Shown piece after piece: positions 17,769-26,374 of a DNA stretch of 59,251 nucleotides (its first letter is position 1; every line of letters starts with the position of its first letter). Made by a program: the position numbers and the translations under genes. Source of the stretch: an uncultured Ruminococcus sp. (GTDB lineage: Bacteria > Bacillota > Clostridia > Oscillospirales > CAG-272); NCBI GenBank assembly GCA_902778145.1, contig CACYWW010000028.1, positions 1-59,251 on the forward strand. Direction: 5' to 3'. A model generated the notes under the pieces. The model made no database searches, was not told where the DNA came from, and saw only the letters and a list, made by a program, of their open reading frames with translations.

Positions 17769-18673
17769 TGCACGCCTCCCTGAAAAGCTTCTCTCACGGC
17801 TCTCGCCTCGGCGGTCTTTTTCCTGAAGTATAAAAACACGGGCGCGGGACTGTCGGTCTCGTATCTGTACGGTTCAAGCTTCGATCTTACGTAGCCGTCG
17901 AGCACGTCCGACGCCGATGAAAGCGATATCTTCGCCTGATCCGCCGCCTCGGCGAAAGCGTCGTGCACGTCGAGTCCGAGCGTGAACTGACGCAGATCTT
18001 CCTCGCGCGTTTCGTAAGCGCGCGTGAATATTTCAGCGGGGGCTTTGCCGCCCGGGAGTATCAGCTTTGAAAAAGTTTCCGGGTCAAGACCCGTGTTTAT
18101 CGCGCGGAAATACGCGAGCAGGTTCTTTCCGTCCGTTTCCGCCGCGATAAAGTCGCGTACGGGCAAAGGCGCCTCCGACGCCTCGTCCGCTATCTGCGCG
18201 CTGAACGCGCGGTCGACCTCCGTGCTTATGCCGAAGGGCGTGCCGAGAGTCCCGTCGTCATACGCCGGATCCAGCGCCGCGGCGATCTTTTCCGAGATCA
18301 GGGAAAATTCCCCGCCGCGGCAGCATGCCGCCATTATCTCCGTGTCGATCAGAGTGTTGTCGTAGAGATACGGCGCGGGATCGGCTCCGTTTATACCGCA
18401 CTTGAGCATGACCTTCAGATTGTGCGCGTCATACGGAAGGATCAGCAGCCTGTAAAGGTTTTCAGGCAGCGCACCGATCACGAAGGCGCGAAGAGAGGAG
18501 AGCTCATTGTCCGTCATCTCCGCGACGGTCTTTCCGTCGCCTCCGTAGCCCGACTGTGAGAGATAACGCACGGCGTCGCTTCTGTCCGCGGACACGCGTG
18601 AAAGCGTCTCGCGGTCGAGTATCGATGTTTCCTTTGCCGCGATGTAAGCGACGGTGTATGAGTAATCAAACAT
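17765..18673 (-). CDS. atpC: V/A-type ATPase subunit C (socket subunit)
   Basis: A 302-residue helical subunit that joins the central stalk to the membrane ring. It opens with FDYSYTVAYIAAKETSILDRETL and contains LPENLYRLLILPYDAHNLKVMLK, both typical. The ATG at 18673 is chosen: it gives an 8-base overlap with subunit E and the family N-terminus; an upstream in-frame start would add an unrelated basic extension. Confidence 0.9.
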   Translation of the reverse strand: MFDYSYTVAYIAAKETSILDRETLSRVSADRSDAVRYLSQSGYGGDGKTVAEMTDNELSSLRAFVIGALPENLYRLLILPYDAHNLKVMLKCGINGADPAPYLYDNTLIDTEIMAACCRGGEFSLISEKIAAALDPAYDDGTLGTPFGISTEVDRAFSAQIADEASEAPLPVRDFIAAETDGKNLLAYFRAINTGLDPETFSKLILPGGKAPAEIFTRAYETREEDLRQFTLGLDVHDAFAEAADQAKISLSSASDVLDGYVRSKLEPYRYETDSPAPVFLYFRKKTAEARAVREAFQGGVQ

Positions 18674-19280
18674 TTCCGTTACCGTCGGCGGAGAACATAA
18701 TCCTGTCCGCCTCCGCCTCATATTTTTCACGCAGCTCCGCAAAAACGGAGTCGAGCGTGCAATCCGTGTCCGCTTCCGGGGACGACATGTAGATGCCGCC
18801 CTTTATATGCTCGTCCTCCGAAAGCTCAGCGACGACGGTCCTGCCGTCAGCCGTGTTCACGGTGAGGACGCCGTTGTCGAAAAGCGGCAGATCCTTCTTC
18901 GATACGCGTGCGGTGATCTTGTCGGCTGGCGCGTATTTTGCGGCGAGCTTTTCTATGTACGAGCGTCTTTTGTCATCCGGAAGCGCCAGCATATCGGAAT
19001 AAGCCTGACCGAACGCCAGGTCGAGAAGCTCGCGCCTTGTGTGCAGACGTGCCTTTCTCGCGGCGAGTCCGGAGGTAAGATGCGCGATCTTTTTTATCTG
19101 CTCGCATCTCGCCTGAGACTCTTTTAAGATTGCGTCCTTTTCGGCGTTCACGCGATCGAAAATGAGCTTTTCGTTTTCACCCGCGCGGCGCAGTATATCG
19201 TTTGTGATCTGTTCCGCCTCGTTTTCGGCGGTCTTCATGATCTTATCTATCAGTGCCTGTGAAGACATAGCGTTCACCAT
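18666..19280 (-). CDS. atpE: V/A-type ATPase subunit E (peripheral stalk)
   Basis: A 204-residue peripheral-stalk subunit: a long N-terminal coiled coil (about 1-85, ENEAEQITNDILRRAGENEK) and a C-terminal globular domain (VNTADGRTVVAELSEDEHIKGGIYM). The start overlaps the subunit K stop (TGATG). An alternative ATG lies 12 bases downstream (MSSQALID) and cannot be excluded. Confidence 0.9.
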   Translation of the reverse strand: MVNAMSSQALIDKIMKTAENEAEQITNDILRRAGENEKLIFDRVNAEKDAILKESQARCEQIKKIAHLTSGLAARKARLHTRRELLDLAFGQAYSDMLALPDDKRRSYIEKLAAKYAPADKITARVSKKDLPLFDNGVLTVNTADGRTVVAELSEDEHIKGGIYMSSPEADTDCTLDSVFAELREKYEAEADRIMFSADGNGNV

Positions 19281-19759
19281 CAGACGACGTGCGTTATCGG
19301 CGCCATGAATACGATGAGGAGCGTTGCAACGAGCGCGAATATCGCGTAAAGCTCAACGAGAGCGGTCATCTGCATACCCTTTGTCTGAGCGTCGGGCTGC
19401 TTCGCCGTCATGAGTATAGCCGCCGCAGCGGTCTTGCCCTGATATATGCCGGAGAAAAGACCGACAACCGCTATCGGTATGGAGGCGAACATGAGCGCTA
19501 TACCGGTCTCTTTCGTAAGTGTGCCTATGGAACCGTCGAACAGACCGGCTCTCAGAACTATGACTATCGCGGAAACGAGTCCGTACATACCCTGCGTTGC
19601 CGGAAGCGCCTGAAGGACGAACAGCTTGCTGAACAGCTCGGGCTTTTCCGCCGTAACACCTGCCGCGGCCTTACCTGCCGCCTGAACGCCGTAGGATGAA
19701 CCGATACCGGCGAGAGTTGCCGCGAGAGCGGCGCCTAAGATCGCATAAATCATTCCCAT
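19280..19759 (-). CDS. atpK: V/A-type ATPase rotor subunit K, sodium-type residues
   Basis: A 159-residue proteolipid with four membrane segments, made of two homologous hairpins. The ion site of the sodium-pumping NtpK of Enterococcus hirae is formed by L61, T64, Q65, Q110 and E139; here the matching residues L52, T55, Q56 (in LPATQG), Q107 (in GIYQGK) and E136 (in LVELY) are all present with the same spacing. This suggests Na+ rather than H+ coupling (inference). Only one of the two hairpins carries the carboxylate, as in NtpK. Confidence 0.93.
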   Translation of the reverse strand: MGMIYAILGAALAATLAGIGSSYGVQAAGKAAAGVTAEKPELFSKLFVLQALPATQGMYGLVSAIVIVLRAGLFDGSIGTLTKETGIALMFASIPIAVVGLFSGIYQGKTAAAAILMTAKQPDAQTKGMQMTALVELYAIFALVATLLIVFMAPITHVV

Positions 19760-19774
19760 TTTATTTTGTTCCTT

Positions 19775-21673
19775 TCAACCTTTCAAATCATCGTTGTTTT
19801 GTGTTATCTGCGTGTATTTGTTCTTTCTTTCGAGGGGGCGGAAGTGGATCCCGTTGCCCTCGTAAAATTTACTGAAGAATTCTATGAACTGAAGTCTTCC
19901 GGTATGGACGTAGGCGCCGAGTATCGACAGCGCCGTGTTCAGCCCGTGACCCAGAAGATATATCGGTATCGCCGCCACCCTGTTCAGCACCGGGACCGGG
20001 ATACCGGAGGCTACCATGTTCGCCACCACGTTCATTACCATACCGATCAGACCGGAGGCGAGCGCGAGCGCGAATATCCTCAGATATGAGAGTATATCCG
20101 ACAGGTAGTTCGTAATGCCGGTGAGAGATGAAATGCCTCCGGTGATCTTGCCGAAGACCGTCTTTTTCGCGTGTCCGCCGAGGATCACTATCACGGCGAC
20201 CGACGCGATCGCCATTATCACTCCGATCTTTCTCGTCTGCGAAAGCGCGAGCAGGCCGCAGCCGGTGATCAGCGTCATCCACGCTATCTGATCAGTCAGG
20301 GCGTCGAGCCATTTGCCGGCTTTTATGTTCATGACGGCTTTTATCGTGATGCCGGTGAACATATGCAGCACGCCGACGATCAGCACGAGGATCATCGCCC
20401 CGAGTATATTGTCGAGCGGGGAGAACAGCACCGGATGCCACGTCTCGCCGAAATACGAACCGTACATCACGCCCCAGAACACAGCCGGTATGCTCGAGTA
20501 CATCATTACGTTGAGCAGCTTGGCGGATTCGCCGGTCGGCTTTTTCACGAGCTTGATAACGAGAAGGATGAGACCTATGAGTATCCCGTACCCGACGTCT
20601 CCGATTATCATGCCGAATATCATGAAATACCACGGCGCCATGAACGGGTTGGGGTCTATGTCGTTTTTGCCGGGTGGGGAATAGGAGTTCGTGATCGTCG
20701 AATACTGATCGATCACGTACGGATCCCGGGTCACCGACGGTACCTCGTCATCCTCACGCGGATCCTCGAACGATATCCCGAATACGTCTGTCGCCGCGCG
20801 TACCGCCTCGGTGACCTCCTCGGTCTTGTCGGCGCATACCCAGCCGGTAAGCACCACGGTGCTCTCCGTCTGCTCGGCGGGAATCTCAGCCCTGTCCGCG
20901 CGCGCTTTTTCTTTATCGTAGAAAAGCTCGACTGACGGCGCGTTCTCCGCCTCCTCCTTCAGCTGCGCCTGAAGCGACTCTGATAAGAACAGAAGCTGTT
21001 CTTTCTTCTCCTCTGTCCTTTTCAACGCTTCCGCCGCCGTGCCTGACTTGTACGGAAGCGTCAGACTTTCAAATCCGTTCTCCTCAAGCTCGCGGACCGC
21101 CTCGTCCCGATCCTCGCGGAAGACGCTTGCGTAAAAGTATCTCTGACCCGCGACGTCGTTGAACGCGGTGTATTCAAAACCGTATTTTTCACTTATCGCG
21201 TCGAGCGGGCGGACTGTTTTCGTTTTTGCGGGATACGGGATCCTGCCCAGCAGAAGCGCGGTGTATTTCGTTCCCGAAAGCTCCTCTGCGTCGAGGTCGA
21301 GCCCGGAAAACTCCGAGATCGCCGCCGCTTCCTCGTCGCACTGTTTTATCCTCACCTGTACGGAGCTGTACTTTTCGTAAAGCTCCACAGCCTTTATTAC
21401 GCGCGTTTTTTCCTCAACGTCCTCGGCGGAGAACTGAGATTCCGTGTATGTGTGAGGCGGTGAAAGCATGCCGCTCTTTTTGCGGTATCTCGAATACGCT
21501 TTCAGCGCCGTTTCGGCTTCTTCCTCGAGAAGCGGAGCCGTCAGCGTGCGCACCTGCCGTGTGTTTTCGGACTTTATGGGCATGAACTGCCCGCATCTCT
21601 GAAGCTCCTCGGTAACGCGGTCGAGCTTATCCCGCATGAACGCGACAGTCGCCCGTTTCATCGGGACTATCAT
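19775..21673 (-). CDS. atpI: V/A-type ATPase subunit I (membrane stator)
   Basis: A 632-residue stator subunit: soluble N-terminal half (about 1-320, with coiled coil) and a C-terminal half with seven or eight membrane segments. Landmarks are FMAPWYFMIFGMIIGDVGYG, VFWGVMYGSYFG, LSYLRIFALALASGLIG with the conserved Arg of the ion half-channel, and LLGHGLNTALSILGAYVHTGRLQFIEFFSKFYEGNG (about 580-615). The ATG at 21673 overlaps the preceding stop (ATGA); the longer reading frame upstream lies inside the H gene and is not used. Confidence 0.95.
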   Translation of the reverse strand: MIVPMKRATVAFMRDKLDRVTEELQRCGQFMPIKSENTRQVRTLTAPLLEEEAETALKAYSRYRKKSGMLSPPHTYTESQFSAEDVEEKTRVIKAVELYEKYSSVQVRIKQCDEEAAAISEFSGLDLDAEELSGTKYTALLLGRIPYPAKTKTVRPLDAISEKYGFEYTAFNDVAGQRYFYASVFREDRDEAVRELEENGFESLTLPYKSGTAAEALKRTEEKKEQLLFLSESLQAQLKEEAENAPSVELFYDKEKARADRAEIPAEQTESTVVLTGWVCADKTEEVTEAVRAATDVFGISFEDPREDDEVPSVTRDPYVIDQYSTITNSYSPPGKNDIDPNPFMAPWYFMIFGMIIGDVGYGILIGLILLVIKLVKKPTGESAKLLNVMMYSSIPAVFWGVMYGSYFGETWHPVLFSPLDNILGAMILVLIVGVLHMFTGITIKAVMNIKAGKWLDALTDQIAWMTLITGCGLLALSQTRKIGVIMAIASVAVIVILGGHAKKTVFGKITGGISSLTGITNYLSDILSYLRIFALALASGLIGMVMNVVANMVASGIPVPVLNRVAAIPIYLLGHGLNTALSILGAYVHTGRLQFIEFFSKFYEGNGIHFRPLERKNKYTQITQNNDDLKG

Positions 21674-21978
21674 ATTTCCAACGCTCCCTTGAAGATCAGC
21701 CCGACGGCTTCCTTGAGTTTTCCCATGCCGTCTTCCTTGAGCTTCGCACACTCGAGCTCGGACGCTTTCTTTGCTTCGGCTGTTATGGATTCCGCCTCCG
21801 CTTTTGCGTCAGCCTCGGCTTTCGCCGCCTGAGCCGCCGCGTCCGATTTGATCAGGGCTGCTTTTTTCTTTGCTTCCGCGTCTATCATCTCGGCATCGGC
21901 CCTTGCGGCCGCCTTCGCGTCGTCCTTTAGCTTCTGCGCCTTTTTTTCGGCTTCCTTTATCTCGTCTATGATCGCCAT
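21670..21978 (-). CDS. V/A-type ATPase subunit H/G-like (peripheral stalk)
   Basis: A 102-residue, nearly all-helical A/K/E-rich protein, a coiled coil from about 5 to 85. It is the usual partner of subunit E in the peripheral stalk and is the first gene of the operon. The ATG at 21978 has AGGAG 9 bases upstream; a TTG two codons earlier (21984) is in frame but badly spaced. Confidence 0.85.
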   Translation of the reverse strand: MAIIDEIKEAEKKAQKLKDDAKAAARADAEMIDAEAKKKAALIKSDAAAQAAKAEADAKAEAESITAEAKKASELECAKLKEDGMGKLKEAVGLIFKGALEI

Positions 21979-22010
21979 CTTCAACGCTCCTTTCTGAAAT
22001 AATATAGTTT

Positions 22011-22039
22011 ATTTTACCTTATACAGCCACGAAAAACAA
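22011..22039 (-). promoter_or_regulatory. candidate promoter of the V-ATPase operon
   Basis: Minus-strand TTGTTT (22034-22039) and TAAAAT (22011-22016), 17-base spacer, about 35 bases from the H start. The rest of the gap to 22244 is AT-rich and holds no gene; a second AT-rich -10 (TATATT) closer to the gene is possible. Confidence 0.5.
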
Positions 22040-22244
22040 TGGAAAAAAAATTAAGATTTATTAAGGAGCCTTAAGAATTTTTTATAATTTTTAATATTTA
22101 AATTTTCTGTAAATTCTGACGAAAAAGCGAAACAAAAGCGCGAAAAAAAGCGTCTATATATATGAGGCAATACGAGCGGATAACAAAGGATCCCGTATTT
22201 TACGCGTACATATTTTGACCGATAATATTTTATTCTATCCGGGA

Positions 22245-22273
22245 TTGACATTTAATATCATCTGTTTTATAAT
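22245..22273 (+). promoter_or_regulatory. consensus sigma-A promoter
   Basis: TTGACA (22245-22250) and TATAAT (22268-22273) with a 17-base spacer: a perfect consensus, driving the transglutaminase-dockerin and cohesin-like pair. Confidence 0.92.
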
Positions 22274-22312
22274 TGTATACGGATAGGTGTGATCACTGAT
22301 CGGATGGTGTTT

Positions 22313-23722
22313 ATGAGCAATAAAAAGAGAATCGTTTCAGCGGCTCTCGTCATCATCATCGTTATACTTTCATTCCCGGTCAGCGCCGCCGGCTCGCCCG
22401 CGTACAACACGCTGGCGGAGCAGGAGCCGGTATTTCAGCGCGAGCTGACGCTTTCGGGACTTGAGGAATATTATTACAGGGCGACGACGGACGAGCTGCT
22501 TGATCCTTCCGAGAACAATTACACATACGGCGAAGTCTCAGTCGGAGGAGTCGCCGAGCTTTGTCACGTCTATATGCGGACGTTTCTGATCAACGATCTT
22601 TCGGATCTGTCGGTGAACGACCTTGAAGCGCTTGCAAAACGCATCGTCAGCTTCGTGAAAGCGTCCGCGTCCGAAAAATACCTGAAATGCATAGCAAAAA
22701 CGTATAACGCCCGGATCTCCGGCGTCACACAGCGTGAGGACGGACGCGTTGATTCCGTCACCGTCAAGATCTTCATCGCCTGCGGTGAGAAAACGGAGGA
22801 CAGGGCGGCGCTGAAAAGCGGATATATCGCCGGCCTCGTCTCGTCTCTGCGCCCGCTCGACGACGGCGAGAGGTTCCTCCGGATGAACGAGCTCATACTC
22901 GACGGCAGATTCAGATACGATATGAGTTACCGTCACAGATGCAGCGCCGTCGCGCTCGTCGCCGACGGCATGGGAGTCTGTGAGGAATACGCCGGCTTCA
23001 CGTCGCTTCTGCTCGACGCGCTCGGATATGAGAATTACATAATAACGGGGACCGTCGGATCCATCCCGCATATGTGGAATCTCGTCAGGGTCGACGGCAG
23101 GCTCTATCATCTCGATATACTGCATGACGGACCGGTGGATGAAAACGGCGTCCACACGTCGGCTGAGCGCACGTTCCTGCTCGTTTCCGAAAAGACCGTG
23201 ATGGCGACTCATACGCCGGCGGAGCAGTACGCGCATCTGTCGTCTCAGGCGGAGAACGACTACGTTTTCGACGGTTATCCGGAGTCGATACCGGAAACGG
23301 TCGAGGGATACGGCGACAGATACCTGTCGCCCGCGAAGCTCATGACAGCCGCCGCCTTATCGGAAATGCTCGGATGCGCCGGTTTTCTGACGTTTGCCCG
23401 CGGTGACGCGGCGCTTGCGCCGGAGGATATCGTCGGCACCGGCTGCACCGTCAGCCTTTACGTCAACGGACGGCTGCTTGATTCCTGCGGCGTGTCCGTG
23501 AAGGGCGACGTCAACGGCGACGGGGACGTGACGGACGCTGACGCAGAATCGCTCGCGTCGGCGCTGCTGTCCGCGGATCCCGGCGCGCTCAAGGGCGTTT
23601 TCGCCTCGTCGGCTGATTCGGACGGAAGCGGCTCGGTCACGATAACGGACCTTATAATACTCGAAGATCAGCTGAGAGAAGCTGCAAACGAAAATAACGG
23701 TGCGGAGGAGATCCTTCCTTGA
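22313..23722 (+). CDS. secreted transglutaminase-like protein with C-terminal dockerin
   Basis: A 469-residue exported protein. Signal peptide about 1-26 (ending VSAAG). The transglutaminase/protease-like core has C223 (GVCEEYAG), H253 (PHMWNLV) and D268 (YHLDI) as a Cys-His-Asp triad. Residues about 397-457 are a type I dockerin: two calcium loops DVNGDGDVTDAD and DSDGSGSVTITD with Asp/Asn/Ser at positions 1, 3, 5 and 12, separated by about 27 residues. It would dock onto a cohesin; the next gene encodes a cohesin-like protein, and the two genes overlap. The ATG at 22313 (GGATGGTG upstream) is preferred over a GTG at 22289. Confidence 0.85.
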   Translation: MSNKKRIVSAALVIIIVILSFPVSAAGSPAYNTLAEQEPVFQRELTLSGLEEYYYRATTDELLDPSENNYTYGEVSVGGVAELCHVYMRTFLINDLSDLSVNDLEALAKRIVSFVKASASEKYLKCIAKTYNARISGVTQREDGRVDSVTVKIFIACGEKTEDRAALKSGYIAGLVSSLRPLDDGERFLRMNELILDGRFRYDMSYRHRCSAVALVADGMGVCEEYAGFTSLLLDALGYENYIITGTVGSIPHMWNLVRVDGRLYHLDILHDGPVDENGVHTSAERTFLLVSEKTVMATHTPAEQYAHLSSQAENDYVFDGYPESIPETVEGYGDRYLSPAKLMTAAALSEMLGCAGFLTFARGDAALAPEDIVGTGCTVSLYVNGRLLDSCGVSVKGDVNGDGDVTDADAESLASALLSADPGALKGVFASSADSDGSGSVTITDLIILEDQLREAANENNGAEEILP

Positions 23723-24606
23723 AAAAATTCAGAACCGCGCGGATCGCGCTCGTATGTGTCATTCTGATCATAACTTCATTGCCGCTTCGCGCGAACGCCG
23801 ACCTTTCGGCGATCCTGCTGGTAGACGGCTCGAATACGGTAACAACCGAAGAGTTTTCGCTAACGGTACAGATCGAGGGCGAGGACATGCGCGGCGGCGC
23901 CGCAAGGCTCATGTACGATTCCGCGCAGCTGCGTGTCGTATCTGTCACGTCCCGCGAAAGCGAAAATATGTCGGTACGTCATTCGGAGGAGAACGGCGTC
24001 GTGAGCTTTTTATTCACGACTGTCGAAAAAATGTCCGGGACTCTGGATCTTTTTGACGTTGTTTTCGCCGTCATAGACGGTCAGGAGGGAGAAACGGTCA
24101 CGATAGATATGATCGACAGATCGGCGTCTGACGGTGAGCGGGAGGTCGTGCCGCTGTACACGCAGTTCATCGCCGTGTTCGCCGCGACGATGCATACGGA
24201 AACGCCGGGGATACAGACCGAGACGACGGTACCGGAGACAACGGCTCCGGAAACGACGACGGCGGAGCCTGAGACAGAGCCGGAACCTGTGACCGAAACG
24301 ACCGAGGCGGAAACGGTGCCGGTGCCGGAAACGGAAACGACCGCGCCGCCCACGCCCGGGACGGAAACCGAAACAGAGCCCGGGACCGATGCTCCCGATA
24401 CCGGCAGAGTCACGAACGCGTCAACGACGGCGGAGCCTCCTGCGACGGAGACCGGCGCGGAGACCGCGGATGACGGCGGCGGAGACAAGCGCCCCGTGTA
24501 TCTCACCGTCATGATCATAGCCGCCGCCCTGCTTCTGACGGGCGCCGCGGTATTCACGGCCATATATCTGATCGAACGGCATAAGAATAAGATGAGAAAC
24601 GAATGA
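23719..24606 (+). CDS. membrane-anchored cohesin-like protein
   Basis: A 295-residue exported protein. Signal peptide about 1-27; residues about 30-150 look like a cohesin: YDSAQLRVVSV (the usual YDP..L strand), a late GTLDLFDVVFAV strand and GQEGETVTIDM. An 80-residue T/E/P linker leads to a membrane helix at about 263-286 and a basic tail, so it faces outward. The start is TTG at 23719, supported by GGAGGAG 8 bases upstream and overlap with the dockerin gene stop (TTGA). Cohesin identity is by motif reading only and is less sure than the dockerin. Confidence 0.65.
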   Translation: MKKFRTARIALVCVILIITSLPLRANADLSAILLVDGSNTVTTEEFSLTVQIEGEDMRGGAARLMYDSAQLRVVSVTSRESENMSVRHSEENGVVSFLFTTVEKMSGTLDLFDVVFAVIDGQEGETVTIDMIDRSASDGEREVVPLYTQFIAVFAATMHTETPGIQTETTVPETTAPETTTAEPETEPEPVTETTEAETVPVPETETTAPPTPGTETETEPGTDAPDTGRVTNASTTAEPPATETGAETADDGGGDKRPVYLTVMIIAAALLLTGAAVFTAIYLIERHKNKMRNE

Positions 24607-24607
24607 G

Positions 24608-24639
24608 AAAAACGGTTGACCGGACGGTCAGCCGTTTTT
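24608..24639 (+). terminator. intrinsic terminator
   Basis: AAAAACGGTTGACC, loop GGAC, GGTCAGCCGTTTTT: a 14-pair stem with one G-T pair, two bases after the cohesin-like gene. The A-rich left side lets it work from both sides. Confidence 0.8.
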
Positions 24640-24656
24640 AAACTGTATTATAGATA

Positions 24657-24765
24657 CCGTGGAGCGGCAATTCAGCTGCGAAGCAATTCAGCTGAAAGAC
24701 AGTCGGAAAGCTGAATTCGGCTGACGCCGGGCTGAATTCCGGCGGACGAGCCGGATTCGAGAAGA
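24657..24765. repeat. small hairpin-chain repeat
   Basis: A 110-base non-coding stretch between a terminator and the end of the esterase gene. AATTCAGC occurs twice in the first half and its complement GCTGAATT twice in the second half, between short G/C hairpins. This is the same design (separator then complementary separator) as the elements at 4943 and 49025, but shorter and with a different separator. Confidence 0.5.
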
Positions 24766-26370
24766 TCAGTTGATCTTTGTGTTGAATGCCGCGGCGGGGA
24801 TGCCGGTGCCGCTGTACAGGCCGGCGTTTTCCTCCGTCAGCACGTTTTCGTAGCCGTATGAGATATACGAGGTCTTGACGTTCTCCGGGATGGTCACGCG
24901 GACGGTATCGGGGGATATCACCGTCGCCTCGGCGGCGGTCTTTTTTGATTTGTTGCCGAACGCGAAGCCGGCGACGCCATTCTCGCCGAGCGAGACGAGT
25001 CCGCCTCCGACGTGTTCGAACTTCACATCATACGCTTTTCCGTCGTCGGTTTTCGTGTAAGAGACCGGGACAGGTGGGAGGACCGCGTCCGTGTCGCCCT
25101 TTCCGTAAACGACCGCGAGCACGGCATCTGCTATACGCTCGCCGAGCTCCTGCTTTCTCGGGGAATGGAGCGGATCGGAATATCCCGCGGGCGAGCCGAG
25201 ATCATACGACGTGATCAGGGTGCAGTTCGCGATCGTTTCCGATGCTTCAAGCTGCTTTGTGCGCGTTTCGTAAACGTAAGGGAAATTACTCAGACTTGCG
25301 TTGGTATAGCTTGACAGTTGCACCATGAAGAGGGGAAAACCGATCCCCGTCCTTTCGCGCAGATCGTCCGTGTACGCCTTGACATATTCGTCGAATTTCG
25401 AGGAGGTGGACGACATGATCGATTCGCTCTCGCCCTGGAAGAACACGAGACCCTTGAAGCTTATCCCGATGAGCGGGTTCATCATTCCGTTGAAGAAGCC
25501 GCCGGGCCCGACCTTCAGCGAGCTTTTGAGCTTGCATTTATATGCGGCCTCCTTTGACATGAGCTCCTGTATCTGCGCACCGTTCGCCGCCGTACAGATC
25601 ATACCTACGGGAACGCCGTTCTCTTTGTAAAGGTGACGGGCGAAGAACAGCCCGAGCGCGGAGAATTCCGTCGCCGCAGCACTGTTCTGGCGTTTCCAAC
25701 GGCAGGAGGGGTCGCCGAGATCAGTGAGCGGTTCCTTGACCGAATCCGGATGGGCGACGTAGTAATCCGCAGACTGCATCAGAAGACGTACGCCGTCGTT
25801 TTCGTCAAACTCCGGGACAGATGAGAGCCCGGCTCTTATGAAGCTGAGCTGTACCTGCGCGTTCGACTGACCGCCTATTATCCAGACGTCGCCGATCAGC
25901 ACGTCGTCGAACGACACGGAATTGCCCCGGTCGTCCTCTATCAGCAGCGTGACGGGATCCGACGACGCGGGACGCGGCTTGAAGTGAAGCTCGAATTTTC
26001 CGTCATCAACGGTCGAAAACGCCGTTGAATCGCCGAGAGTGCCGCGTACGACCGCGCCGTCTCTGTTTGAATAGCCGAACACGTTTATCACGCTGTCGCG
26101 CTGGAGCACCATGTGCGAGCCGAACGTGCGCGGCACGGTGAGCGTCGCGTCCGGATCGTTTACGACGTTGAATTCCGGCTCCGTTTCCGGTTCCGTTTCG
26201 GGCTCGGTCTCGGACTCCGTGACATCGTCTGTCGTCACGTTTTCAGCGGTATCCGAGCCGGTCGCGGTGCCCGCGGCTTCAGTCGCCGTATCGGACGGTT
26301 TTTCCGAACACGATGACAGAAGCGTTATGACGGCGGACACCGCGATCAGTATGCTGATTATCTTTTTCAT
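24766..26370 (-). CDS. sialate O-acetylesterase-like lipoprotein (SGNH family)
   Basis: A 534-residue lipoprotein: leader ending LLSSC (Cys about 21), then a T/E/P linker with repeated ETEPE. The catalytic domain has FGSHMVLQRD, the nucleophile serine in IIGGQSN, the glycine/asparagine sites in TAANGAQIQEL and VFFQGESES, and the D-x-x-H pair in SDPLHSPRKQELGERIADA. Such enzymes remove acetyl groups from sialic acids or plant xylans. It follows a leaderless paralogue by 4 bases, probably one operon. Confidence 0.8.
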   Translation of the reverse strand: MKKIISILIAVSAVITLLSSCSEKPSDTATEAAGTATGSDTAENVTTDDVTESETEPETEPETEPEFNVVNDPDATLTVPRTFGSHMVLQRDSVINVFGYSNRDGAVVRGTLGDSTAFSTVDDGKFELHFKPRPASSDPVTLLIEDDRGNSVSFDDVLIGDVWIIGGQSNAQVQLSFIRAGLSSVPEFDENDGVRLLMQSADYYVAHPDSVKEPLTDLGDPSCRWKRQNSAAATEFSALGLFFARHLYKENGVPVGMICTAANGAQIQELMSKEAAYKCKLKSSLKVGPGGFFNGMMNPLIGISFKGLVFFQGESESIMSSTSSKFDEYVKAYTDDLRERTGIGFPLFMVQLSSYTNASLSNFPYVYETRTKQLEASETIANCTLITSYDLGSPAGYSDPLHSPRKQELGERIADAVLAVVYGKGDTDAVLPPVPVSYTKTDDGKAYDVKFEHVGGGLVSLGENGVAGFAFGNKSKKTAAEATVISPDTVRVTIPENVKTSYISYGYENVLTEENAGLYSGTGIPAAAFNTKIN

Positions 26371-26374
26371 ATAT

